Of a stretch of 64,000 nucleotides of DNA, positions 34,542-43,023 are shown in pieces. A program made the translations under genes and the position numbers. The notes under the pieces were generated by a model. The model was given only the letters and a program-made list of their open reading frames with translations, was not told the DNA's origin and searched no databases. Source of the DNA: CAMCTV01 sp964420985 (GTDB lineage: Bacteria > Bacteroidota > Bacteroidia > Flavobacteriales_D > Sanyastnellaceae); the NCBI GenBank assembly GCA_964420985.1, contig CAYQUT010000009.1, forward strand, positions 1-64,000. The letters run 5' to 3'. The stretch's first letter is position 1. Each line of letters starts with the position of its first letter.

Positions 34542-35515
34542 TGCTGGCAGATAACCACGGCCGAAATTTTGGATACATTCGGATTGGGTTAACCGATCAA
34601 TGCAATCTTAGATGCAGATATTGCATGCCTGAGCAAGGTTTGTCGTGGATTCCCAAAAGTGTTTTGATGACAAGCGATGAGTTGAAGTTGCTTTTGTATT
34701 GGTTTAAAAATTGGGGAATAGGTAAAGTCCGATTTACCGGCGGAGAACCATTGGTGCGAAAAGATTTTTTGGAAATCCTTAAACATGCCAATGAGCTGAA
34801 TTTTGATTCATTGCACCTTACCACCAATGGATTGCTTACCGAAAAATATTTGCCTGAGATAAAAAAATTGGGCATCCGCCACATCAATTTCTCACTAGAT
34901 ACATTGGATCCCATTCAATTCGAAAAAATCACAAGACGAAATGAAATAAACAAAGTTTTATCTTCCATTGATACTGCTTTGAAACTTGATTTTAAAGTCA
35001 ATGTCAATACGGTTTTGTTAAAAGATACAACAGAAAAGGAATGCGTCCAACTAATGACATGGAGTTTAGAAAAGGGAATACACTTGCGTTTCATTGAAGA
35101 AATGCCTTTTAATGGACAAGGTATTCAACCGGACTGGCACTGGAATTGGCGCAGAATTGAAGAAATGTTTTTTCATCACTTTCCCATGTTGACCAAGATG
35201 GAATCCAACTTGAATGCGACTTCGGTTTCTTTTCAAATTGAAAATAAAAGAGGGAGCATCGGATACATTGCTGCTTACAGTCGAACCTTCTGTGGAACCT
35301 GCAACAGATTGCGATTAACTCCAGATGGTCGTTTGCATCATTGTTTGTACAGTGAAAAATTTTATCCCCTATTGAACAATTTGAGAAAGGGAAAAAAGGA
35401 AGACGAAATATTTCAAGAGATTGACACATTTGTAAAAGGAAAGTCCATCAATGGATTTGAAGCTGAAAAGGAAAACCAGCATTTTGGAATGAGTATGGCA
35501 AAAATTGGAGGGTAA
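34541..35515 (+). CDS. moaA: GTP 3',8-cyclase MoaA
   Basis: A 324-residue radical SAM enzyme that starts molybdenum cofactor synthesis by cyclising GTP. The SAM cluster ligands are C21, C25 and C28 in DQCNLRCRYC. The second cluster has C251, C254 and C268 in FCGTCNRLRLTPDGRLHHC. The required C-terminal Gly-Gly is present (AKIGG at the end). RFTGGEPLVRKDF is the SAM-contact motif. The ATG at 34541 overlaps the previous stop as TGATG. moeA follows at once; moaC and moaE are not in the window. Confidence 0.95.
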   Translation: MLADNHGRNFGYIRIGLTDQCNLRCRYCMPEQGLSWIPKSVLMTSDELKLLLYWFKNWGIGKVRFTGGEPLVRKDFLEILKHANELNFDSLHLTTNGLLTEKYLPEIKKLGIRHINFSLDTLDPIQFEKITRRNEINKVLSSIDTALKLDFKVNVNTVLLKDTTEKECVQLMTWSLEKGIHLRFIEEMPFNGQGIQPDWHWNWRRIEEMFFHHFPMLTKMESNLNATSVSFQIENKRGSIGYIAAYSRTFCGTCNRLRLTPDGRLHHCLYSEKFYPLLNNLRKGKKEDEIFQEIDTFVKGKSINGFEAEKENQHFGMSMAKIGG

Positions 35516-35516
35516 C

Positions 35517-36701
35517 GTGATCAGTGTAAAACAAGCGCAAAGTATTTTATCTGAAATCTCTTGCCATTGGGGAGCAGAGATTATTCCATTTGAACAATGC
35601 GACGGAAGATTTTTGGCTGAGGATATTTTGACTGACAGAGACTTTCCATCTTTCGACAGAGCCATGATGGATGGCTTTGCCATTCGATGGGTGGATTGGC
35701 AAAAAGGACAACGTACTTTTCAATACCAACATCAACAATGGGCGGGATCACCTTTGATTTCATTACAGGGTTATGAATCTTGCGAAATAACAACTGGCGC
35801 GGCTGTTCCCAACGGCTTTGATGTTGTTATTCCAGTTGAAAAAATAAAATTGCATTCCAATGGGTCATTTGAATGCCGTGAATTGGATAAAATAAAAACA
35901 GGTTGGAATATTCAGACGCAAGGAAGCGAATTCAAATGTGGAGAAATAGCACTTAAAAAAGGCACGTTAATTACACCGGCCGTCAAAGCTGTCCTGGCAT
36001 CGTGTGGAGTGATAAATCCGATGGTATTCAAACAGCCCTCTATCGGGATTGTTTCAACAGGAGATGAATTGGTCCCTGTTGATCAGTCTCCACTGCCCCA
36101 TCAGATCAGAACTTCCAATGCCCATGCGTTGAAGAGTTTGGTTCTTTCTTTTTCTCAAAAGATTGACATTTTCCATTTGAATGACAATCCTGATGAAATC
36201 CTCGAGTGGCTAGAAAAACATGCTACTCAGTTTGATGTGCTATTGTTTTCTGGAGGGGTTTCAAAAGGTGGCAAAGATTACTTGCCCCAATTGTGGCAGC
36301 AATCAGGATTCCAAAATCATTTTCATGGAATATTGCAAAAGCCAGGAAAGCCCATGTGGCTTGGCAGCAAGAACAATACAGTGCTTTTCGGATTTCCTGG
36401 CAATCCTGTTTCTACGTTAACTTGCGCCATTGCTTATTTAATGCCATGGATACGACAGCAATGGTCATCCAACAATAACACTTTCATGGTTCAACTTTCA
36501 GAACGCATTGAAAAACATGAGCAATTGGATTTGTGGATTCCTGTTGTTATTAAAAACAATTCCATCAATGTTTTAGCATATAAAGGAAGTGGGGATTTGA
36601 TCGGGTTTTCAAAACTTTCCGGTATCCTGCATATACCCTCTCAATCTGTCGTTAACATTATTAACGAAGATTATCGTTATTATCCTTGTTCAATCCTATA
36701 A
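35517..36701 (+). CDS. moeA: Molybdopterin molybdotransferase MoeA
   Basis: A 394-residue MoeA, which inserts molybdenum into adenylylated molybdopterin. Domain motifs are RDFPSFDRAMMDGFAIRW, ITTGAAVPNGFDVVIPVEKI, IGIVSTGDELVPVDQ and VLLFSGGVSKGGKDYLPQLW, followed by VLFGFPGNPVSTLTC. I chose the GTG at 35517 because homology starts at ISVKQAQ and a GGAGG sequence at 35506-35511 precedes it; a TTG lies at 35505. This is one of the few plausible Shine-Dalgarno sites seen in the window. The gene follows moaA by one base. Confidence 0.94.
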   Translation: MISVKQAQSILSEISCHWGAEIIPFEQCDGRFLAEDILTDRDFPSFDRAMMDGFAIRWVDWQKGQRTFQYQHQQWAGSPLISLQGYESCEITTGAAVPNGFDVVIPVEKIKLHSNGSFECRELDKIKTGWNIQTQGSEFKCGEIALKKGTLITPAVKAVLASCGVINPMVFKQPSIGIVSTGDELVPVDQSPLPHQIRTSNAHALKSLVLSFSQKIDIFHLNDNPDEILEWLEKHATQFDVLLFSGGVSKGGKDYLPQLWQQSGFQNHFHGILQKPGKPMWLGSKNNTVLFGFPGNPVSTLTCAIAYLMPWIRQQWSSNNNTFMVQLSERIEKHEQLDLWIPVVIKNNSINVLAYKGSGDLIGFSKLSGILHIPSQSVVNIINEDYRYYPCSIL

Positions 36702-36710
36702 TTTCACGAA

Positions 36711-37976
36711 ATGAATTACATGAAATCCTTTTTCCCTTTCCTTTTCTGCGCTTTCTTATCTCTAGGAATAACAGCACAATCAGAAAACACGAAATCCTTG
36801 AATGTTTTTGTACGATGCAGTTCCTGGTGTTATACGGACTATTTAAAAACCGAGATTACTTGGGCCAATTTTGTTCAAGACCAATTTGTTGCCGATGTCA
36901 ATCTGCGTATAAGTGCATTGGGAACAGGAAGTGGTGGATTTGAATATCAATTGATTTTTGAGGGTAGCAATAACATTAAACACCTTATTGATACCGTACA
37001 ATTCAATACCAATGCGATTAATACAGATAATGAAATCAGGGAAAAGCTGAAAAATTATGTTTCTATGGGACTGGTTCGTTATGCTTTACAATTAGAAAAG
37101 ATCAACGCACTTCAGGTTGTTTCCAATGATAGCCTTGAGTTAAATGAAATGGGCGTTGGCAGTAATCCTGCAGAAGACCCTTTCAATGCGTGGGTATTCA
37201 ATTTTAGTGTAAATGGATACAGCAATGGACAAGATACTTATCGCTCTACCAGCATGGGAAGTAATTTTTCTGCCAATCAAAACAAAGAAACCCATAAAAT
37301 CAGAATTGGCAGTTATTACAACAATAACATACAACGTTACAATTACATGGGATTCAAAGACAAATTTTCAAGAGAGACTTATTCTGGGTATTTTGCTTAT
37401 GCTAAAACCATCACACCCCATTGGTCTTTTGGTACTTTTCATGATTACTCCCATAGTGATTACGAAAATATTGAAAATAGTTTTTCACACAATGTTGCTT
37501 TTGAATACAATATTTTTGATTTCAAAGAATCTCAAACCAAGCAATTGACCTTTTCTACGTATTTAGGTAGCCAATACAACCACTACCAAGACACAACCAT
37601 TTATCTTAAAACCAAGGAATGGCGACCTTCAGGACAGTTCAATATCAACGGTTCCTTTAATCAAACATGGGGTTCTTTTGGAATTGGTATCAATACTGAG
37701 TTTTTCTTAGATAATGTTAAACAAAATACAACCAATATCAATCTAGAATTGAACGCAAGGATATACAAGGGGCTTTCTGTCAATTTCTATGGCTATTATT
37801 CCTTGATCAGAAACCAAATCTACTTACCCAAGCAAAACGCAAGCTTAAATGAGGTTCTTCTTCAACAACAGGCGGTGGCCACCAATTATTCCTATTATTA
37901 TTCCATTGGTTTGAGCTATCGTTTTGGATCAATATTCAATAATGTGGTCAATACTCGATTCACCAACGAACTCTAA
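36711..37976 (+). CDS. Outer-membrane beta-barrel protein with a conserved N-terminal periplasmic domain
   Basis: A 421-residue exported protein with signal peptide MKSFFPFLFCAFLSLGITA. The N-terminal domain (about 25-150) has a recurring Bacteroidota pattern: VRCSSWCYTDYLKTEITWAN, then DQFVADVNLRISALGTGSGG and FEYQLIFEG. The second half (from about 190) alternates hydrophobic and polar residues like an outer-membrane barrel and ends in aromatic-rich strands. I know homologues with this two-part layout but no name or function for them. Either ATG at 36711 or 36720 would work. It follows moeA by nine bases. Confidence 0.65.
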   Translation: MNYMKSFFPFLFCAFLSLGITAQSENTKSLNVFVRCSSWCYTDYLKTEITWANFVQDQFVADVNLRISALGTGSGGFEYQLIFEGSNNIKHLIDTVQFNTNAINTDNEIREKLKNYVSMGLVRYALQLEKINALQVVSNDSLELNEMGVGSNPAEDPFNAWVFNFSVNGYSNGQDTYRSTSMGSNFSANQNKETHKIRIGSYYNNNIQRYNYMGFKDKFSRETYSGYFAYAKTITPHWSFGTFHDYSHSDYENIENSFSHNVAFEYNIFDFKESQTKQLTFSTYLGSQYNHYQDTTIYLKTKEWRPSGQFNINGSFNQTWGSFGIGINTEFFLDNVKQNTTNINLELNARIYKGLSVNFYGYYSLIRNQIYLPKQNASLNEVLLQQQAVATNYSYYYSIGLSYRFGSIFNNVVNTRFTNEL

Positions 37977-38002
37977 TTGGCAATTGGTTTTACTTATCCG
38001 TT

Positions 38003-39415
38003 ATGAAGGCAATAACCATTGTTAAGGACATTCGTTTTTGGATTGCTTTTTTCTTTGTTATCCGTTTGATCGGGATTACCAATCCTCCATTAGAGGTTGG
38101 ACACAATTGGCGACAAACCACAGTTACAATGGTTGCCCGCAATTTTTTAGAGGTTGATAATAATATATTTTATCCTCGAGTTGATTTTGCAGGTGATAAA
38201 ACAGGAATCACAGGAATGGAATTTCCTGTTCTGAATTATCTAATCTATGCAACCTCCAAAATTTTTGGCTATCAGCATTGGTATGGGCGACTTATTAATT
38301 TGACCGTATCTAGTTTTGGTCTTTGGTTCTTTTATTTACTAATACGTCGCTTCTATAAGGAAGAAATTGCCCTGTACTCTACTCTGATTCTCAGCGTTTC
38401 CATTTGGTTTCAGTTTTCTAGGAAAATAATGCCCGACACCTTTGCCATGTCCATTATTATGGCTGGAATTTATTTCGGTGTATTATATCTCTTTAATGAT
38501 AAAAAGCAACGCAAAGCGATTTACTTGACTTGTTATTTCTTGTTTATTATGATTGGTGTTTTGGCCAAGTTGCCTGCCGGATTTTTGTTGGGAATAATGG
38601 TTCTGTTCTTGTTCAGCACCACAATAGAAAAGCAAAGAAAAATAGGGTTGGTATTGGTTACAACAACTGCCTTGATTCCAGCTTTCCTTTGGTATTTTTA
38701 TTGGGTGCCTTACTTGGTGAACCACTTCGGATTCTGGCATTTTTTTATGGGTAAAGATTCACTCACTGGACTATCTGAACTTTTCATGAATGGTCATGAG
38801 ACATTGAAAAAATTCTATGATACAGCTTTGAAATACGTAGGGTTTATGGTTTTTCTTTTCGGACTTTTTTATGCGGTTAAGCGAAAAGAAAAATCATTGA
38901 TTCTCCCCTTTGTCATTTGCTTTTTGCTGTTTTTTGTCATCATGATGAAAGCGGGGTTCACTTTCTCTCATCATAATTATTACATCATTCCCTTTGTCCC
39001 CTTAATGGCTTTAATAGCAGGCTATGGTGTCACTTGCATTCCCTCAAGACCATGGAGAATAGTCATTTTGTTCGCCATTATCATTGAAGGTATTGCCAAT
39101 CAGCAACATGATTTTTTTCTGAAAGAAAAACAAATGTCGTTGTTGGAATTGGAGTCTGATTTGAATGAATTCACCCAACCACATGAACTCATTGCCATCA
39201 ACAGCGGTGACTACCCTACTCCCATGTACTTTACACATAGAAAAGGTTGGATTTTGCACAATGAAGATTTAAAAGAAGAAAGGAAATTAAAAGAACTTCG
39301 GGAAAAAGGATTGCGTTGTGTCGTTATTTTAAATGACAATCCTGTGGTTTTATCTCATTTTTCATTTCTCCGGTTGGTGTGCAAAAACAGTCATTATTCC
39401 ATTTATCAATTTTGA
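38003..39415 (+). CDS. GT39-like membrane glycosyltransferase (ArnT/PMT type)
   Basis: A 470-residue integral membrane transferase with about ten membrane segments, such as IYLTCYFLFIMIGVLAKLPA and LIPAFLWYFYWVPYL. The large first loop has GHNWRQTTVTMVARNFLE, matching the GT39/ArnT fold that uses polyprenyl-phosphate sugars. The product is likely a glycosylated lipid or surface protein. The following MBL hydrolase gene starts inside its 3' end. It probably belongs with the downstream envelope genes. Confidence 0.8.
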   Translation: MKAITIVKDIRFWIAFFFVIRLIGITNPPLEVGHNWRQTTVTMVARNFLEVDNNIFYPRVDFAGDKTGITGMEFPVLNYLIYATSKIFGYQHWYGRLINLTVSSFGLWFFYLLIRRFYKEEIALYSTLILSVSIWFQFSRKIMPDTFAMSIIMAGIYFGVLYLFNDKKQRKAIYLTCYFLFIMIGVLAKLPAGFLLGIMVLFLFSTTIEKQRKIGLVLVTTTALIPAFLWYFYWVPYLVNHFGFWHFFMGKDSLTGLSELFMNGHETLKKFYDTALKYVGFMVFLFGLFYAVKRKEKSLILPFVICFLLFFVIMMKAGFTFSHHNYYIIPFVPLMALIAGYGVTCIPSRPWRIVILFAIIIEGIANQQHDFFLKEKQMSLLELESDLNEFTQPHELIAINSGDYPTPMYFTHRKGWILHNEDLKEERKLKELREKGLRCVVILNDNPVVLSHFSFLRLVCKNSHYSIYQF

Positions 39416-40470
39416 AGACAACAAGTAAGCTTCTTTTATTGTTATGCTGTTGTCTGAATCTACCTATCATGTCCCAAAAACACATTGAAAATCCTGCATT
39501 GTCTTATTGGACAACAATGGATGAGCATTTAAAAACGCCCTTGGACAAAGGGAAATTCGTCAATCTGGAATTTCCTTTTCAACCAGATTACAAGGCCTTT
39601 CGCAAATGGAAGAATGAAGTGAATCCCTATTTAGAAGAGAAACAAAATTCAAAATGGTCCGTACCTATTTCAGACACTATTCAAGATTTGTTTGCAAATG
39701 AGGATTATTGTGTTTGGTTGGGACATTGCACTTTTCTCATTCAAATCAATGGTACTAGAATCATAACCGATCCTGTCTTTGGTTCAGCCACTCCCTTTTA
39801 TCCAAGAAAAAGCGTGTTGCCCTATGATGTCAAGAATTTGCCAAACATAGATTTTATTCTAATGTCTCACGACCATAGAGATCATTTGGATTTATGGTCA
39901 TTGAGGCAATTAAAAAAGAAAAGTCCTGATGTCAAAGTATTGACAGGTCTAAAAATGAGTGGATTACTCCAGCGGGTTTTCAAAAAAAGTAATATCATCT
40001 GTGCGGGATGGAATCAAGTTTTCATCGATTCTCCATTCACCATCATTTTTGTTCCCGCAAGGCATTGGTCCAAAAGGGGATTGTTTGATTTTAATGATCG
40101 ACTTTGGGGTGGGTTTGTGATTCAAACCACGAATAAAAACATCTATTTCTCTGGTGATACGGGTTATGGATCGCACTTCAAAACCATTGGTGAACGCGTT
40201 CATCTGGATTATGCATTAATCGGCATAGGAGCTTATCAACCAGAATGGTTCATGGAATGCAATCACATCAGCCCATCCAATGCGATCAAAGCATTTGACG
40301 AGATGAAAGCGAATTATATGGTACCCATGCACTATGGTTGTTTTGATTTGAGCAATGAAAGCCTTGAAGATCCAATAAGGGTTTACCAAAACATCAAACT
40401 GTATCATCCTAAATCCAATCAACTTTTGGTTCCCAAATTGGCCGAAAATATTTTTTTGCTTCATCACTGA
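39412..40470 (+). CDS. Secreted metallo-beta-lactamase fold hydrolase, NAPE-PLD/UlaG-like
   Basis: A 352-residue hydrolase with metal ligands in SHDHRDHLDL (HxHxDH), a later Asp in FSGDTGYGSHF and a His in VPMHYGCFDLS. The group includes NAPE-PLD-type phospholipases and UlaG lactonases; the substrate is unknown. The start is uncertain. A TTG at 39412 gives a hydrophobic leader KLLLLLCCCLNLP and overlaps the previous stop; the GTG at 39379 and the ATG at 39469 (no leader) are alternatives. The leader suggests a periplasmic or lipid-anchored enzyme. Confidence 0.82.
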   Translation: MKTTSKLLLLLCCCLNLPIMSQKHIENPALSYWTTMDEHLKTPLDKGKFVNLEFPFQPDYKAFRKWKNEVNPYLEEKQNSKWSVPISDTIQDLFANEDYCVWLGHCTFLIQINGTRIITDPVFGSATPFYPRKSVLPYDVKNLPNIDFILMSHDHRDHLDLWSLRQLKKKSPDVKVLTGLKMSGLLQRVFKKSNIICAGWNQVFIDSPFTIIFVPARHWSKRGLFDFNDRLWGGFVIQTTNKNIYFSGDTGYGSHFKTIGERVHLDYALIGIGAYQPEWFMECNHISPSNAIKAFDEMKANYMVPMHYGCFDLSNESLEDPIRVYQNIKLYHPKSNQLLVPKLAENIFLLHH

Positions 40471-40508
40471 AACACGCTGAATTAAAGAGTAAATTGCAGG
40501 CTTGGTAT

Positions 40509-41825
40509 ATGTTTAGGCAGTCCTCTGGATATCATCAATTGGCATTCATGCTATTGGCCATGCTCATAGGTGTTGGTATGGTTGCCCTGTTTTCAAATCA
40601 ATCGATAGAACTCAAACGATTCAGTTATTTTTCAGAATTGAATACAACCAACCAAAAGGAGAATGTGGCCAAAGCATTTGAGCAGTATAAGCAAGAATCT
40701 CAAATTGAAAAGGCGTCATTCCAAGGTCAGCGTGAAGAAAGAAATCGACTCAATCGTTTTTTTGGAAGTTTGGATACCTTAAAAGAAAAAGGAGGGAGCT
40801 TTCACATTGCCTATTTCGGGGATTCTCAGATTGAGGGAGATTTGTTGACGCAAGGATTGCGCGCTCGAATTCAAAAAAAATGGGGGGGCAATGGAATTGG
40901 GTGGATGCCAATAACTTCCATTGTCGCAGGATTTAGGGTGACCATCAATCATGGTTTTAATGACCTTTGGAGCATCACAGATTTCTTGAGTTATCATAAA
41001 AAACAACCTTTTCCTGTTGGTCCCACTGGACAAGTTTTTGGAGGACGACCAGGTGCCAAATGCTCTTTCGCAGCCAAGTCATACCCATTCCAAAATGCCC
41101 AATTGATTGCCCACCCCAAATCAGCGGGTAAGTTCAAATTTACTTTTGATCAAGATGAACTGAATTTAACTTGGCCCGACTCCACTCAAACAGGATATGT
41201 TATGGACATCAGGAATAAGCCTTTTAAAAAAATGTCTGTATTGGTTGAGGAAGGAGAGCCCAAATTGTATGGTATTAATTTCGAAAAAGGCGATGGTTTG
41301 TATGTTGACAATTTTGGTTTTAGAGGCAATTCAGGAAACTCTTTGAGCTTACTCAACATCGAAATGATGAATGCCATTGATAGTGCTATCCACACCCCTT
41401 TGGTCATTGCTCATTATGGATTAAACGTTATCGGACATGGAGTGGAAGACTATAGGAATTATGAGATTACAATGGGTCGCTCCATTGAACATTTAAAAAA
41501 GTGTTTTCCCCATTCGGATATTTTGTTAATTGGCATGACAGACAAGGCCTACAAAGAGAATGGTAAATGGGATACTGACCCAACAGTGCTCCACCTTTTA
41601 CGTAGCCAACAAAAAATTGCCAACGAGCATGGAGTAGCCTACTTCAGTTTATTTGATGCCATGGGTGGCCCCGGTTCCATGCGAAGCTGGGTGCAGGACT
41701 CCGTACCCAAATTAGCCAATAATGATTACACCCATATGACCCACAAGGGGTCTGATTATTTGGCCCAATACATTTACAAATACTTAATTGATTCCTATGC
41801 CTATTATTTGGAAAGTAAAAGATAA
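40509..41825 (+). CDS. Membrane-anchored SGNH/GDSL-type hydrolase or O-acetyltransferase
   Basis: A 438-residue protein with an N-terminal membrane anchor (LAFMLLAMLIGVGMVALF), a charged helical linker (about 45-90) and an SGNH domain. The nucleophile Ser106 is in AYFGDSQIEG, and the catalytic Asp/His pair is D406 and H409 in DYTHMTHKG. The order SGNH-SGNH-MBOAT resembles O-acetylation systems such as alginate AlgX/AlgJ with AlgI, where the SGNH protein moves the acyl group to the glycan. I chose the ATG at 40509 over an upstream TTG. The next gene overlaps its end by 29 bases. Confidence 0.82.
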   Translation: MFRQSSGYHQLAFMLLAMLIGVGMVALFSNQSIELKRFSYFSELNTTNQKENVAKAFEQYKQESQIEKASFQGQREERNRLNRFFGSLDTLKEKGGSFHIAYFGDSQIEGDLLTQGLRARIQKKWGGNGIGWMPITSIVAGFRVTINHGFNDLWSITDFLSYHKKQPFPVGPTGQVFGGRPGAKCSFAAKSYPFQNAQLIAHPKSAGKFKFTFDQDELNLTWPDSTQTGYVMDIRNKPFKKMSVLVEEGEPKLYGINFEKGDGLYVDNFGFRGNSGNSLSLLNIEMMNAIDSAIHTPLVIAHYGLNVIGHGVEDYRNYEITMGRSIEHLKKCFPHSDILLIGMTDKAYKENGKWDTDPTVLHLLRSQQKIANEHGVAYFSLFDAMGGPGSMRSWVQDSVPKLANNDYTHMTHKGSDYLAQYIYKYLIDSYAYYLESKR

Positions 41826-43014
41826 TATCCTCACATTTTTAATGCTATCAATGATGTTCATGATGGGTTTGTCATCATGGTCACAGCGCATTTCATTGAA
41901 TGATAGCTTAAAGGGTTTTACTGAAAATCTGGAAAATAGATTTCAATTGAAAAAACAACTCAATAACGATCTTTTCATTTTACATCTTGGAGATAGTCAC
42001 ATTCAACCTGGAGGAATGACCATCCCATTGTCCGAAGCCATTCACTCCGTTTATGGAAATGCAGGTTATGGATTAGCATTTCCATATCAAGTGGCAAAAA
42101 CAAATGGTCATGATGGTTACCAAACAAAATCAAATGTTGCTTGGCAAGTCAGTAAAATCATTCATGCTAAAAAGGAATTCCCTGTTGGGGTCAGTGGATA
42201 TACCATTCACACAGAGGATGTCAATGCCAAAATAACTTGGGAGTTTGATTCATTGAATTTTAGTCATCAGGTGCAGCGCATTGACCTTTTTCACGCCAAC
42301 GTATACGACTCTAATTTCTCTTACCAGATTATCAGTGAATATGGTGAATATGCTAAACCACTTAGACACCTCTCTGATCCTTGCCATAGCGTATTCATTC
42401 TCGAAAAACCCACTTTTGTTTTCGATCTCTTGCACGAACAACAATTCTCTTTTCAAAAATCATCAACCCTTTATGGTATTAAAGTTAGCAATGGCGACAC
42501 TGGTGCCATTGTGTCTGCCATTGGTGTAAATGGTGCTACCTACCAACATTATTCAGAAAGCATTGAGTTCAGGAATCAATTGGAAAAATTAAATCCTGAT
42601 ATCGTTGTCATTTCATTGGGGACCAATGAAGCTTTTCAATTCGGGGAATTTGATGACACGACTTTTTTTGATCAAAGTCTAAACTTGATTCAAATGATCC
42701 GCAGTATTGATTCACAACCGGTAATCGTACTCACAACTCCCCCTGCGGTGAGCAAAGTACAATACAAAAACAAAAAATCCTATTTCGTTCCAAACCCCCT
42801 GGTTCCCCGTGTCAGAGGGGTGATCAATGAAATTGGATCTCTATTGAATATTCCCGTCTACGATTTGTACGCGTACATGGGTGGAGAAGACAGCATGAAA
42901 AATTGGGCACAATTGGGAATGACTGACAAAAAACGAATACACTTTTCTCCAAAAGGATACCGTATTCTTGGGGAGGGTATGAGAAACGCTATCGACAATC
43001 ATCTGCCTCAATAA
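41797..43014 (+). CDS. Second SGNH-fold protein, catalytic Asp apparently replaced
   Basis: A 405-residue exported SGNH-fold protein (signal or anchor at about 10-28). Ser67 lies in ILHLGDSHIQPGG and the third block is VISLGTNEAF. The C-terminal His382 is in KKRIHFSPKGY. The usual DxxH places Asp three residues before His, but here that residue is Lys379, and the nearest Asp is D377. The protein may work as a Ser-His dyad, or be inactive or a carrier-binding partner. It overlaps the first SGNH gene by 29 bases and precedes MBOAT by nine. Confidence 0.8.
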   Translation: MPIIWKVKDNILTFLMLSMMFMMGLSSWSQRISLNDSLKGFTENLENRFQLKKQLNNDLFILHLGDSHIQPGGMTIPLSEAIHSVYGNAGYGLAFPYQVAKTNGHDGYQTKSNVAWQVSKIIHAKKEFPVGVSGYTIHTEDVNAKITWEFDSLNFSHQVQRIDLFHANVYDSNFSYQIISEYGEYAKPLRHLSDPCHSVFILEKPTFVFDLLHEQQFSFQKSSTLYGIKVSNGDTGAIVSAIGVNGATYQHYSESIEFRNQLEKLNPDIVVISLGTNEAFQFGEFDDTTFFDQSLNLIQMIRSIDSQPVIVLTTPPAVSKVQYKNKKSYFVPNPLVPRVRGVINEIGSLLNIPVYDLYAYMGGEDSMKNWAQLGMTDKKRIHFSPKGYRILGEGMRNAIDNHLPQ

Positions 43015-43023
43015 CTTGTTGCT

